Positions 7,001-13,088 of a stretch of 33,411 nucleotides of DNA are shown piece after piece (positions within the stretch are counted from its first letter, which is position 1; the number at the start of each line of letters is the position of its first letter). The DNA is from a virus: positions 1 to 33,411 of the IMG/VR virus record IMGVR_UViG_3300032331_002803; one strand, 5' to 3'. A model generated the notes under the pieces. That model was not told the DNA's origin, ran no database searches, and saw nothing but the letters and a program-made list of their open reading frames with translations. The translations under genes and the position numbers were made by a program.

Positions 7001-7465
7001 TTAAACTGGTTTAGCCCCTAATTGTGCCAGTAATGCAGCAACTTCAGGTGTGATGGTGCCATTCGCCGCAGGCACTGCCGCTGCTACCGCAGGAGCAGGA
7101 GCGCTGGCTGTTCCTAAATAAGCATTTGCTTTAGCAAGAGCAGCAGCATCAGTGGTTGCATCTAATAAAATCCAAGGCGCAGATTTACCAGGCTTTGCAG
7201 TTCCCTGCCCAATGCGGGCTAGAACCTTCTGGCCGATCTTTTGCTTCAGAGAGTTGCGTAGTGCAACATTGAAAAATAAAACGCTATCGTATGATTTATT
7301 GGTATCAAGATTTACCAAAGATACTTCAACTGCTTCAGCGTCGCCGTGTACTGTCTTGATGCCTGTTTTGTAATCAGTTGGAGTTATGATTAGTAGTTGT
7401 CCTGCTAGATCAGCAACCTTGGGGCCGCTTTCACTCATTGATGGTGGTGAGAAGGTCATTCTCAT
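7001..7465 (-). CDS. SSB-like single-stranded DNA-binding protein (tentative)
   Basis: This 154-aa protein resembles a conserved actinophage protein often treated as a single-stranded DNA-binding or replication accessory factor. It has an N-terminal beta-rich core (residues about 15-115, with KVADLAGQLLIITPTDYKTG, then SVLFFNVALR and VLARIGQG) and a low-complexity Ala/Pro linker before a short helix at the C-terminus (PEVAALLAQLGAKPV). The core plus flexible tail resembles SSB organisation, although the tail is not acidic. It sits between recombination and methylation genes, and its ATG overlaps the stop of the 42-aa gene. Confidence 0.5.
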   Translation of the reverse strand: MRMTFSPPSMSESGPKVADLAGQLLIITPTDYKTGIKTVHGDAEAVEVSLVNLDTNKSYDSVLFFNVALRNSLKQKIGQKVLARIGQGTAKPGKSAPWILLDATTDAAALAKANAYLGTASAPAPAVAAAVPAANGTITPEVAALLAQLGAKPV

Positions 7466-7590
7466 TCCCCCTTTTCTGTTTGGTTTGTGGTTTGGATTGG
7501 GTGTTGCATTTGTTGTTGATGAATTAGATTTGATTCTAATTCCTCCTTCAACTTTTTTAAATCATTAATCGTTGCTTCATCTAGGCTCAT
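7462..7590 (-). CDS. Small coiled-coil-like hypothetical protein
   Basis: This 42-aa protein has a predicted N-terminal amphipathic helix (DEATINDLKKLKEELESNL) and a Gln/Thr-rich tail. It is joined to both neighbours by ATGA overlaps, with the Cas4-like nuclease upstream and the SSB-like gene downstream, which is strong evidence for translation. I do not recognise the protein. It may be an adaptor of the nuclease or of the SSB-like protein. Confidence 0.65.
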   Translation of the reverse strand: MSLDEATINDLKKLKEELESNLIHQQQMQHPIQTTNQTEKGE

Positions 7591-8324
7591 ACAGTATCGC
7601 CAGCGCAAGCAACTGATTCATCTTTACTAAATGGTTGGAAATATGGGCAGTAATTACAAAGACGGCTGCTCACCTTTGGTATAACTGCCCACATCGACGG
7701 AAACTGCTCAACATCAATTGATGTAAGCAGCGCATATAAATTATCTAATCGCTCAAGGGCCGCCAAAGCAATTTGTTCATCATAATCATAAAGTTCAATG
7801 TGCATATCATCTATTCCACCTGATGTAGGTAAATAGATAAGAGCAACTTTATTTACAACTGCGCCCATCTGGGCTAAGCCGTAACCATACAATTGAACTT
7901 GGATTTGTTGCTGAGTGGTAGCGCCACTGCTGCGGCGTTCTTTTAATCCACTCGTACCTGTTGTTTTCCAATCCATTACGATCCCACGAACTTCATCATA
8001 TAAATCAATAGTGCCTGATAGTCCGCCTCTGATCGTAACTTTTTGTTCGACTTGGAAACCTTCAACTTTTTCAAATATTTCCGCTAAGTGAGAATGAATT
8101 GCAGTTCCAACTTGAGCAGCCCAATTACCACTAGAGCCTTCATTAGCCTTTGGAATATCAATTAACTTATAGGCTAAACGGCGCAAGCATTCGTGGCCGA
8201 TTTCAGATGGGCCAATAGATACTTGCTTGCTTCTAGGTGTCCAAGTGCCAGCATCGGTAATGATTTTTGCAATATCCATTGCCATTTGCTTGCTTGGTTT
8301 ATTTGGTGCTATTAAGTTATTCAT
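7587..8324 (-). CDS. Cas4/RecB-like PD-(D/E)XK exonuclease with Fe-S cluster
   Basis: This nuclease, about 245 aa from the ATG at 8324, is of the Cas4/RecB family. Visible signatures are GTAIHSHL (His77), GTIDLYD (Asp107), the DWKTT core (Asp118, Lys120) and the QVQLYGYG helix. Four Cys at about residues 46, 223, 226 and 240 match the 4Fe-4S staple of Cas4/AddB proteins. In phages such enzymes act in recombination and end processing. No CRISPR array or Cas1 is present, so it is not part of a CRISPR locus. Several ATG codons cluster at the start; I chose the one forming an overlap with the 29-aa gene. Confidence 0.85.
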   Translation of the reverse strand: MNNLIAPNKPSKQMAMDIAKIITDAGTWTPRSKQVSIGPSEIGHECLRRLAYKLIDIPKANEGSSGNWAAQVGTAIHSHLAEIFEKVEGFQVEQKVTIRGGLSGTIDLYDEVRGIVMDWKTTGTSGLKERRSSGATTQQQIQVQLYGYGLAQMGAVVNKVALIYLPTSGGIDDMHIELYDYDEQIALAALERLDNLYALLTSIDVEQFPSMWAVIPKVSSRLCNYCPYFQPFSKDESVACAGDTV

Positions 8325-8406
8325 CATCCTCATCATCATATTCATCTGGTGTAATTGGATTAAATGGCGGTGTATCAATCGTTGGAGCAGGAATGATACT
8401 ACTCAT
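8317..8406 (-). CDS. 29-aa acidic microprotein
   Basis: This tiny ORF encodes a proline-rich N-terminal half and an extremely acidic C-terminus (DEYDDEDDE). Its ATG overlaps the stop of the 8399-8719 gene and its stop overlaps the Cas4-like nuclease start, an arrangement repeated throughout this operon. A charge-mimic or inhibitor role is conceivable but unsupported. It may also serve mainly to couple translation. Confidence 0.5.
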   Translation of the reverse strand: MSSIIPAPTIDTPPFNPITPDEYDDEDDE

Positions 8407-8719
8407 TATCTTGCTCCACGATTGAGAAACGCCGAGAGTTTGAAATAACTTCTAAGGTATCTAAAACCTGCGCAGGTAAAATTTCCTTTGCACGCTTTAC
8501 ATCAAAACGCCTAGTTTCGATAAAACTCCATCGAACTACTGGCCGATTTTGATACATACCAACTTCAGCATCGCCAAGAGATTGCTCAATGTGCGCTCTG
8601 GCTACATCTGCTACCTCTTGCCATTCTTTGATCTTGACTAGAGCATTTTTATAGTTCTCTAGCCAAGCAGCGGTGTTGTTATCAAAATCAACAACACCTT
8701 TTTCAATTTCTACACTCAC
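8399..8719 (-). CDS. Conserved nuclease-associated hypothetical protein
   Basis: This 106-aa protein starts at GTG (8719) behind a G-rich ribosome site. Its second half has the pattern VGMYQNRPVVRWSFIETRR, then VKRAKEILP and SRRFSIVE. I recognise this as typical of small phage proteins encoded beside RecB/Cas4-like exonucleases and recombination genes, whose function is not established. The first half is an amphipathic helix. The position just upstream of the nuclease fits a partner role in recombination. Confidence 0.65.
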   Translation of the reverse strand: MSVEIEKGVVDFDNNTAAWLENYKNALVKIKEWQEVADVARAHIEQSLGDAEVGMYQNRPVVRWSFIETRRFDVKRAKEILPAQVLDTLEVISNSRRFSIVEQDNE

Positions 8720-8739
8720 TGATTTACCCCCTTATTTGT

Positions 8740-9105
8740 TTACCAGTATTTGTGCTTTAACCAATGGTTCCAGGCTTTGCAAGCACCGCCTGAACCATAA
8801 TGCCGCCCAAGATAGGCAAGGGCTGCAACCATTTGCGCTGCTGGAGCATCTGAGCGTTTCATTCCAAGATTCTCCATAGTTCCATCCAATAGTTGGCCGA
8901 TACCCTCGGCTGAACTAATTGGATTCTTGGTATCGTTCCAATGGCTTTCTTTAGTCATTAGTTGATCCCAACATTTAAAATCTTTATTATTCAATAGTTC
9001 CTTTGCCAAATCTCTAGCATCCACTTGATTGATCAGCATTTTAGGCTGAGTAGATAGTGGGCTAACCCGATCTGGTGAAACTGCTTGAACTAATAAAGAA
9101 GTCAT
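8740..9105 (-). CDS. Lysozyme-like / transglycosylase-fold protein
   Basis: This 121-aa protein is of the lysozyme-like superfamily, related to the C-terminal domain of actinobacterial aggregation-promoting and resuscitation-type proteins. Signatures are CWDQLMTKESHWN with the likely catalytic Glu53, then SAEGIGQLLDGTMENLG and a C-terminal AWNHWLKHKYW in place of the usual HGWY-type ending. The first ~20 residues are weakly hydrophobic, not a clear signal peptide. It would cleave peptidoglycan glycan strands. It lies in the early operon, overlapping the WhiB gene by ATGA and far from the CHAP endolysin. Confidence 0.75.
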   Translation of the reverse strand: MTSLLVQAVSPDRVSPLSTQPKMLINQVDARDLAKELLNNKDFKCWDQLMTKESHWNDTKNPISSAEGIGQLLDGTMENLGMKRSDAPAAQMVAALAYLGRHYGSGGACKAWNHWLKHKYW

Positions 9106-9578
9106 TGCGCTAACCCCGATGATGAGCGCAATTCTTTGGCTAACTTTTCTATATTCAGGTTTGATTGGATTGCTCCTTTCATTTTCACCTTTTCATACCT
9201 GCGAATCATCTCCTTTACATAAGGTAGATTCACTTGCAGAAATGATGCTATGTGTTGAGGAGAACTTCCTTCATCGTGCATTTTACGAACAGTTTTGGCT
9301 TTACCCTTGCGTTCCACGAACAGAGATTGTTTTTTAAATAATCTCCTACGCATCTCGCCAGTAGTTCCACCCCAAATGCCGAATCGGATTTGCTCCTTTA
9401 TCGCGTACTCCAAGCATTCCTTTCTATGTGTGCAGATGTTACAAATTGATTGCAACTCTGGGAGGCGCTCTGCCTCAAGTATCTTTCCATCGGGAAAGAA
9501 ATAGTCTTTGTTTTCCAATTTTGCACAAAGCGCATTGGAAAATTTGGGGGAATCAGATAGGAAGTCAATGGGCCTCAT
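9102..9578 (-). CDS. WhiB-like Fe-S transcription factor with extra C-terminal HTH
   Basis: This 158-aa protein has four cluster-binding Cys at residues 18, 46, 49 and 55, followed by GIWGG at 67-71 and a basic segment (EMRRR), the diagnostic WhiB layout. WhiB proteins bind the principal sigma factor and reshape transcription; phage versions can interfere with host WhiB function. It continues past the usual end with a basic linker and an HTH-like segment at about residues 95-130 (VRKMHDEGSSPQHIASFLQV), unusual for the family. It overlaps the lysozyme-like gene by ATGA and the resolvase-like gene by 4 nt. Confidence 0.92.
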   Translation of the reverse strand: MRPIDFLSDSPKFSNALCAKLENKDYFFPDGKILEAERLPELQSICNICTHRKECLEYAIKEQIRFGIWGGTTGEMRRRLFKKQSLFVERKGKAKTVRKMHDEGSSPQHIASFLQVNLPYVKEMIRRYEKVKMKGAIQSNLNIEKLAKELRSSSGLAQ

Positions 9579-9922
9579 TTATCAGAAAGCCATTGAGTTA
9601 AATCTTGAATCACCCAAGATTTTTCAATACCTGCATTGCGCCGTTTAACAATCACATAAGCAGGGGGAATAAAATCTAAATTTCTTGCTCTTGCATAATT
9701 CTCAGCCTCGATTTGTGCTTCAGCCCAAAAGATAGGTAGGTCTAACTTCTTTCGATTCTTAAGTTCTAAAATATAGGTAGCACCAGAAATGATTACAACT
9801 AAATCGCCTTCATCTCTTGCGCCCGCCTTGGTCAAACGCTCTGCTACAACACCAGCAGCGCGAAAGAATCTTAGAACTGCCGTTTCAAAAGCAGCACCTT
9901 TTCTACCATTTGGGTTAGCCAT
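9575..9922 (-). CDS. Holliday-junction resolvase-like PD-(D/E)XK nuclease
   Basis: This 115-aa protein resembles the Hjc-type resolvase fold. It has an N-terminal helix with Glu13 (KGAAFETAVLRFF), a basic stretch leading to GD (Asp40), then strand and ELK (Glu53, Lys55), with the following helix FWAEAQIEAENYAR. This is the PD-(D/E)XK active-site order of archaeal and phage resolvases. It probably processes recombination intermediates during replication. The ends overlap the WhiB gene and the 9922-10254 gene. Related very short repair nucleases are an alternative. Confidence 0.78.
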   Translation of the reverse strand: MANPNGRKGAAFETAVLRFFRAAGVVAERLTKAGARDEGDLVVIISGATYILELKNRKKLDLPIFWAEAQIEAENYARARNLDFIPPAYVIVKRRNAGIEKSWVIQDLTQWLSDK

Positions 9923-10254
9923 TACTTAACAATCTCCAATCGGATTTTGTTTTTGTCTTGAACTGTTTGAATTATCTCCTGGGCTAAATCGAGCAACTCT
10001 CGCTCAGTAAGTTTTGCAACCTTTAATGCCATTGGCGGTAAATTCCTGCGAACATTATCCAATCGCATCGTTGCAAAATCATCACGCAGATCAGCCTTGG
10101 ATGCCTTTTTAATTTCGGCAAAATCACTGAGTTCAATTTCATCGCTGATATTTTCAATCAAATCAACGCAGGCTTCCTGCTCCTCTAAATACAAATAGTA
10201 GGAGCCATCATTAGAAATAAAGATTCTAAAAATCTCACTCCAGTTATCACTCAT
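9922..10254 (-). CDS. Hypothetical acidic helical protein
   Basis: This 110-aa protein begins at the ATG at 10254, which overlaps the stop of the upstream membrane-protein gene. A longer reading upstream in the same frame lies inside that other gene and is rejected. It is acidic in the first half (DLIENISDEIELSDF) and helical in the second, with no known motif. As an early-operon gene next to recombination and WhiB genes it may be regulatory, but no function can be assigned. Confidence 0.65.
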   Translation of the reverse strand: MSDNWSEIFRIFISNDGSYYLYLEEQEACVDLIENISDEIELSDFAEIKKASKADLRDDFATMRLDNVRRNLPPMALKVAKLTERELLDLAQEIIQTVQDKNKIRLEIVK

Positions 10255-10403
10255 TTGCTTAGCGCTCTTTTCATCTTGGCGCGGCTGCGTTCTGCCTTCT
10301 TTACCTGCCCTGCCCAATCATCGGTTCCATTGGTCAGCAGGATGGCAAGAGAAGCCCCTACTAGGGCTAAACCCGCTGCACCTATCATTATTGCTATTTC
10401 CAT
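10251..10403 (-). CDS. Small single-span membrane protein
   Basis: This 50-aa protein has one clear transmembrane segment at residues 3-23 (IAIMIGAAGLALVGASLAIL) and a basic cytoplasmic tail (KKAERSRAKMKRALSK). Its ATG follows a GGGGTAAGGA ribosome site and its stop forms ATGA with the next gene. It is the first gene of the long leftward early operon, so the leftward promoter should lie just upstream. Function unknown. Confidence 0.72.
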   Translation of the reverse strand: MEIAIMIGAAGLALVGASLAILLTNGTDDWAGQVKKAERSRAKMKRALSK

Positions 10404-10510
10404 TCCTTACCCCCTTTTAACGCCCAGGTTTGGGCTTAGGCGTAAGTGTGGCACACATAACTGACTTTCGCGGGGGCAAGTGGGCCGACACGCTGAGGGG
10501 TTGGATTTGC
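10404..10510. promoter_or_regulatory. Divergent intergenic region, part
   Basis: This is the start of the gene-free interval between the leftward early operon and the rightward small-gene block. GCCCA and TGGGC around 10426-10439 form a small hairpin that would lie in the leftward 5' leader. The leftward promoter must be near here, but I could not find a convincing -35/-10 pair. The rightward promoter-leader follows. Confidence 0.4.
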
Positions 10511-10587
10511 AGGTACTTGACCATATAGTCAATTGTCTATACATTTATCTTATTGGGATACACCAGGTACCCAATAAAAGGAAGGCA
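10511..10587 (+). promoter_or_regulatory. Promoter-leader unit 1
   Basis: A -35 TTGACC at 10517-10522 and a -10 TACATT at 10540-10545, 17 bp apart (or TATACA at 10538-10543), precede a leader and a strong ribosome site AAAAGGAAGG ahead of the ATG at 10592. The leader contains the inverted repeat ATTGGG/CCCAAT (10552-10575). About 69 of 77 positions are shared with a second unit at 11796-11872, including 29 identical bases at 10534-10562. TTGAC/GTCAA forms an inverted repeat over the -35, a possible operator. Confidence 0.75.
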
Positions 10588-10591
10588 CTAA

Positions 10592-10813
10592 ATGAATACA
10601 TTAACATCAGATCAAATACGATGGAATTACAGATGCGGTTTAGATCGCAAATTTCTTATCAGGATGCGAGTTATGCAATACGCCGATCTTTCTCTAACTG
10701 CTCAAGAATATAAATATTTTTACAATGGCTTATCAGCAGTAGAAAAACAAATTGCAGATGCATTAATTGAGGATATTGCAGAGGCAACTGATCTAGCAAT
10801 GTTAGGCAACTAA
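10592..10813 (+). CDS. Hypothetical protein, first gene of rightward block
   Basis: This 73-aa protein is one I do not recognise. The N-terminal third is basic (WNYRCGLDRKFLIRMRVMQ) and the remainder is acidic and helical. It sits directly behind promoter-leader unit 1 with an AAAAGGAAGG ribosome site, so it should be expressed strongly and early. Its stop overlaps the next ATG (TAATG). Small early genes of this kind in phages commonly modify or inhibit host proteins, but nothing shows that directly here. Confidence 0.7.
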   Translation: MNTLTSDQIRWNYRCGLDRKFLIRMRVMQYADLSLTAQEYKYFYNGLSAVEKQIADALIEDIAEATDLAMLGN

Positions 10814-10977
10814 TGCAACGCTCTAAAAGGTATCTGCAAGTTCGCAAGGTAGCCAGGATAAGTTTCTGGCTACTAATGCTGGTCACGATTTATTTCTTGG
10901 CAACTCACATTAACTACACCGCCGACGGCTACTGCTTCGGTTCAATGGATAAGTGCTATCTAAAGGAAGGTAAATAA
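10813..10977 (+). CDS. Small membrane protein with C-terminal Cys pair
   Basis: This 54-aa protein has a basic N-terminus followed by a single transmembrane segment at about residues 16-31 (ISFWLLMLVTIYFLAT). The short tail carries two cysteines (GYCFGSMDKCY), which could form a disulfide on the outer face given the positive-inside rule. Start and stop are set by TAATG coupling to the preceding gene and by a spaced AAGGAAGG site for the next gene. Function unknown; superinfection exclusion is one speculative possibility. Confidence 0.68.
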   Translation: MQRSKRYLQVRKVARISFWLLMLVTIYFLATHINYTADGYCFGSMDKCYLKEGK

Positions 10978-10978
10978 A

Positions 10979-11128
10979 ATGGATAAGCAAGTTAATAAAA
11001 TGATAGATACAACAGTGGAGAATCTGTTGAGAGCAAAAGATACAAATGATGATCGATTAATTCAGGCAGTTTTAGTAAATCTAAACTCTGTTCTACCTTC
11101 TTACATTGAGGCGTTAGATAATGAATAA
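10979..11128 (+). CDS. Small helical hypothetical protein
   Basis: This 49-aa protein is predicted to be entirely alpha-helical and acidic at the C-terminus. A strong ribosome site (AAGGAAGG) lies upstream of the ATG, and the stop overlaps the start of the next zinc-ribbon gene. No family recognised. Confidence 0.62.
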   Translation: MDKQVNKMIDTTVENLLRAKDTNDDRLIQAVLVNLNSVLPSYIEALDNE

Positions 11129-11264
11129 CTGCCAAATGTGTGAAAAGCCTAACGCTCACTTAGTTCGCCGCTGGTATCAATACGATAATGGCGAGCAGTT
11201 CCAATGCCTAGTTTGTCCAAAGTGCGATGTTTTACATTCCAATATGATGATGAAGGGGAGGTGA
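11121..11264 (+). CDS. Small zinc-ribbon protein
   Basis: This 47-aa protein has two zinc knuckles, CQMC at residues 4-7 and CPKC at 32-35, separated by a beta-hairpin-like segment (RRWYQYDNGEQFQC). It starts inside the previous gene's last codons and ends with GGGGAGG, which acts as the ribosome site for the next gene. One of three miniature zinc ribbons in this genome. Function unknown; binding to nucleic acid or RNA polymerase is possible. Confidence 0.7.
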   Translation: MNNCQMCEKPNAHLVRRWYQYDNGEQFQCLVCPKCDVLHSNMMMKGR

Positions 11265-11268
11265 AATT

Positions 11269-11436
11269 ATGGGCGCAATGAAAGCATTATTTACAGAAAT
11301 GCAAATGGATATGCTGGCATCGGCTGAGGTTCTAATTACTGCTAGCAATAGCAGCGATCCTGATGAAATGGCTAGGGCCATTTATGTAAGTATGAAAGTT
11401 TTAAATCCGCATCTAAAAACACTAACAGGAGAATAA
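11269..11436 (+). CDS. Small helical hypothetical protein
   Basis: This 55-aa protein is methionine-rich and probably made of two or three helices. The start is supported by GGGGAGG about 8 nt upstream and the stop by a TAATG overlap with the ribbon-helix-helix gene. No recognised family. Confidence 0.62.
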   Translation: MGAMKALFTEMQMDMLASAEVLITASNSSDPDEMARAIYVSMKVLNPHLKTLTGE

Positions 11437-11567
11437 TGGCTACGAAACCGCAACGATCAGTAAGAATTGCAGATGCAATTTGGAATAAGGTAAGAATCAA
11501 AGCAGCAGCGGAGGGCAAAACCGCCTCTGAGGTAATCAATGATTGTTTGAAGGATTACATCAAATGA
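11436..11567 (+). CDS. Ribbon-helix-helix DNA-binding protein
   Basis: This 43-aa protein fits the Arc/CopG fold: a short strand with basic residues (QRSVRIADAIW), helix 1 (NKVRIKAAAEG), the turn KT, and helix 2 (ASEVINDCLKDYI). Proteins of this size bind DNA as dimers and often repress their own promoters, so it is the best candidate regulator of the two promoter-leader units that flank this block. It is coupled to both neighbours by TAATG and ATGA overlaps. Confidence 0.72.
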   Translation: MATKPQRSVRIADAIWNKVRIKAAAEGKTASEVINDCLKDYIK

Positions 11568-11797
11568 GAATCCTTTGGGCGGTATTAACGGCAATAGTGG
11601 CCGTCGGCAAGGGCAGGCGGCCCCTGCCTTGGGCGATCCTGGGCTTTATGGGAGGTTGGGTGGCCTTGGGCATTGCTTGCCTCAGCCCCCAGCGCCCGCT
11701 GCGGCCAGTACCTCCTTGGCTGCTTAATTTGGGCTACCAGAGCCAGGCTAAGCGGGCTTTTGCCAAGATCGACACGCCCAAGGATTTATTGGGCTAG
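11564..11797 (+). CDS. GC-rich small membrane protein
   Basis: This protein, 77 aa from the ATG at 11564 (ATGA overlap with the ribbon-helix-helix gene), has two hydrophobic segments: about residues 2-14 (RILWAVLTAIVAV) and 20-40 (PLPWAILGFMGGWVALGIACL). These are followed by a Pro/Arg-rich soluble tail. Base and codon use differ sharply from every neighbour: it is strongly GC-rich with G/C third positions, suggesting recent acquisition from a high-GC actinobacterium or its phage. Function unknown. Confidence 0.68.
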   Translation: MRILWAVLTAIVAVGKGRRPLPWAILGFMGGWVALGIACLSPQRPLRPVPPWLLNLGYQSQAKRAFAKIDTPKDLLG

Positions 11798-11872
11798 GTA
11801 CTTGACTAGATAGACAAATGTCTATACATTTATCTTATTGGGATACAACAGGTAGCCCACAAAAGGAAGGCA
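11796..11872 (+). promoter_or_regulatory. Promoter-leader unit 2
   Basis: This is a close copy of unit 1. It has a -35 TTGACT at 11802-11807, a 17-bp spacer, a -10 TACATT at 11825-11830, the same 29-base core at 11819-11847, and a ribosome site AAAAGGAAGG. The spacer carries GACAAATGTC, an inverted repeat at the place where unit 1 has GTCAATTGTC. It precedes the ATG at 11878. The leader hairpin is kept as TGGG/CCCA although its sequence has drifted. Confidence 0.75.
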
Positions 11873-11877
11873 AGAAA

Positions 11878-12174
11878 ATGAAGGCAAAGAAAATAACAGT
11901 AGATCAGAAGTTAGCATTTGTGCAAGGAGTAATTCTTTCAGCCGCTTTTGATTCAAATGATACATACGCAGTAGCAATACTTCAACAATTAATTGATAGT
12001 GCTAAAAAAGAAGTTGCTGTTGATTTTGTAAACAGAGAGGATGCAGCGGCTCGCAAAATTGGCAAGAGAGTTGCTAACAAAAAAGAAGCAATCAAAATTG
12101 CAGCAAGTGCAGTAACTTGGGATGAGAATACACTTTACGGCTCATTCGCTCGTGAGTTAGGATTAAAACTATAA
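11878..12174 (+). CDS. Basic hypothetical protein behind promoter unit 2
   Basis: This 98-aa lysine-rich protein is predicted to be helical. It has its own promoter-leader unit, and the AAAAGGAAGG site fixes the start at 11878; an in-frame codon farther upstream lies inside the promoter and is rejected. Ordinary AT-rich codon use contrasts with the GC-rich gene just before it. It ends at the bidirectional terminator. No family recognised; an early host-takeover protein is a reasonable but unproven idea. Confidence 0.7.
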   Translation: MKAKKITVDQKLAFVQGVILSAAFDSNDTYAVAILQQLIDSAKKEVAVDFVNREDAAARKIGKRVANKKEAIKIAASAVTWDENTLYGSFARELGLKL

Positions 12175-12179
12175 AACAG

Positions 12180-12226
12180 AAAAAAATCCCTACCTCCGCC
12201 GACGGCTGGCGAGGTAGGGATTTTTT
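12180..12226. terminator. Bidirectional factor-independent terminator
   Basis: ATCCCTACCTC at 12186-12196 pairs perfectly with GAGGTAGGGAT at 12211-12221, and an inner GCC/GGC pair tightens the loop. An A-run precedes it and a T-run follows it. It separates the convergent rightward block and the leftward epimerase gene, so it can stop transcription from both sides. Confidence 0.93.
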
Positions 12227-13088
12227 ATTGGGCTAGCGCTTGCGCTATACCCTGCTCTAAGGAAATCTTTGGTTCATAAATCATATTCATAAATCTTGGA
12301 TTACCAACACGATACTCAACACCAACTGGCGCAGTTATATCAGTTTGGATTGGTGCTAAATATCCAGCAGATAACATCATCATTTCTGCTAAATCAATAA
12401 AAGAGGTTGCCCTACCAGAGCAGATATTCATAACTTCAACGCCATTAAGAATGGCTGCAAAAGTTGCTTGAACTACATCGTCAATATGTACAAAATCTCT
12501 TACTTGCTGACCTGATCCCCATATTTTAAATGGTGATGCTTTCGCCTTAGCCCTGGCAATAAATGATGGGAATGGATAATCTAAAGATTGATCAGCGCCA
12601 TATCCTGAAAATGGGCGAAGGATGCTTACCTTCAAGCCTTCATCTCTGGCGTATTGGGCCAGCATCTCGCCAGTTAATTTACTCCAACCATAAGTTTGAT
12701 CAGGAGTTCTGATGTGTTCTAAATTTATATCTTGCTCAGATAATCTTGCTTTAAATCTTGCTCGCTGCAACATAATTGGATAAGCAGCAGAGGATGAGAA
12801 ATAAACAATTCGCCCAGGGCGAGTTCTAAGCGCCCATTGGAATAGGTCAGAATCAATTGCCAGGTCAGTGGCAACTGCCAAAGGATTACCTTCAATGGTG
12901 GCTCTGCCACCGACTACGGCGGCTAAATGAATTACAACATCAAAGTAAGTGTTATCGGCTGCAAAGAATTTGCGAGCATCGATGCCTGATTTAATATCAA
13001 AGCCAACTACATCATTATTTTTAGTATCTAAGGCTCGATGAAATGCTCTACCTACAAATCCTTCATCACCTGTAATCAGGATTTTCAT
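12225..13088 (-). CDS. NAD-dependent sugar-nucleotide epimerase/dehydratase
   Basis: This 287-aa protein is of the extended short-chain dehydrogenase family. It has the Rossmann motif GDEGFVG (residues 7-13), a Ser-rich stretch SSSAAY around 98-103 and the catalytic YxxxK (Tyr133, Lys137). Such enzymes epimerise, dehydrate or reduce the sugar of UDP-, GDP- or dTDP-sugars. It overlaps the glycosyltransferase gene immediately upstream, so the two probably make and transfer a modified sugar to virion proteins, DNA or the host surface. The substrate cannot be told from the sequence. Confidence 0.88.
   Translation of the reverse strand: MKILITGDEGFVGRAFHRALDTKNNDVVGFDIKSGIDARKFFAADNTYFDVVIHLAAVVGGRATIEGNPLAVATDLAIDSDLFQWALRTRPGRIVYFSSSAAYPIMLQRARFKARLSEQDINLEHIRTPDQTYGWSKLTGEMLAQYARDEGLKVSILRPFSGYGADQSLDYPFPSFIARAKAKASPFKIWGSGQQVRDFVHIDDVVQATFAAILNGVEVMNICSGRATSFIDLAEMMMLSAGYLAPIQTDITAPVGVEYRVGNPRFMNMIYEPKISLEQGIAQALAQ

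Noticed and set aside
7587-8324. CRISPR-Cas locus suggested by Cas4-like gene
   Set aside because: No repeat-spacer array and no Cas1/Cas2 are visible; phage Cas4-like nucleases in recombination clusters are common without CRISPR.
10255-10317. 21-residue N-terminal extension of the 9922-10254 protein
   Set aside because: The extension overlaps the 50-aa membrane-protein gene, and ATG 10254 fits the ATGA coupling used throughout the operon.
11818-11877. Upstream start for the 98-aa protein inside promoter unit 2
   Set aside because: It lies between the -35 and -10 of the promoter-leader, so it cannot be in the transcript; AAAAGGAAGG marks ATG 11878.
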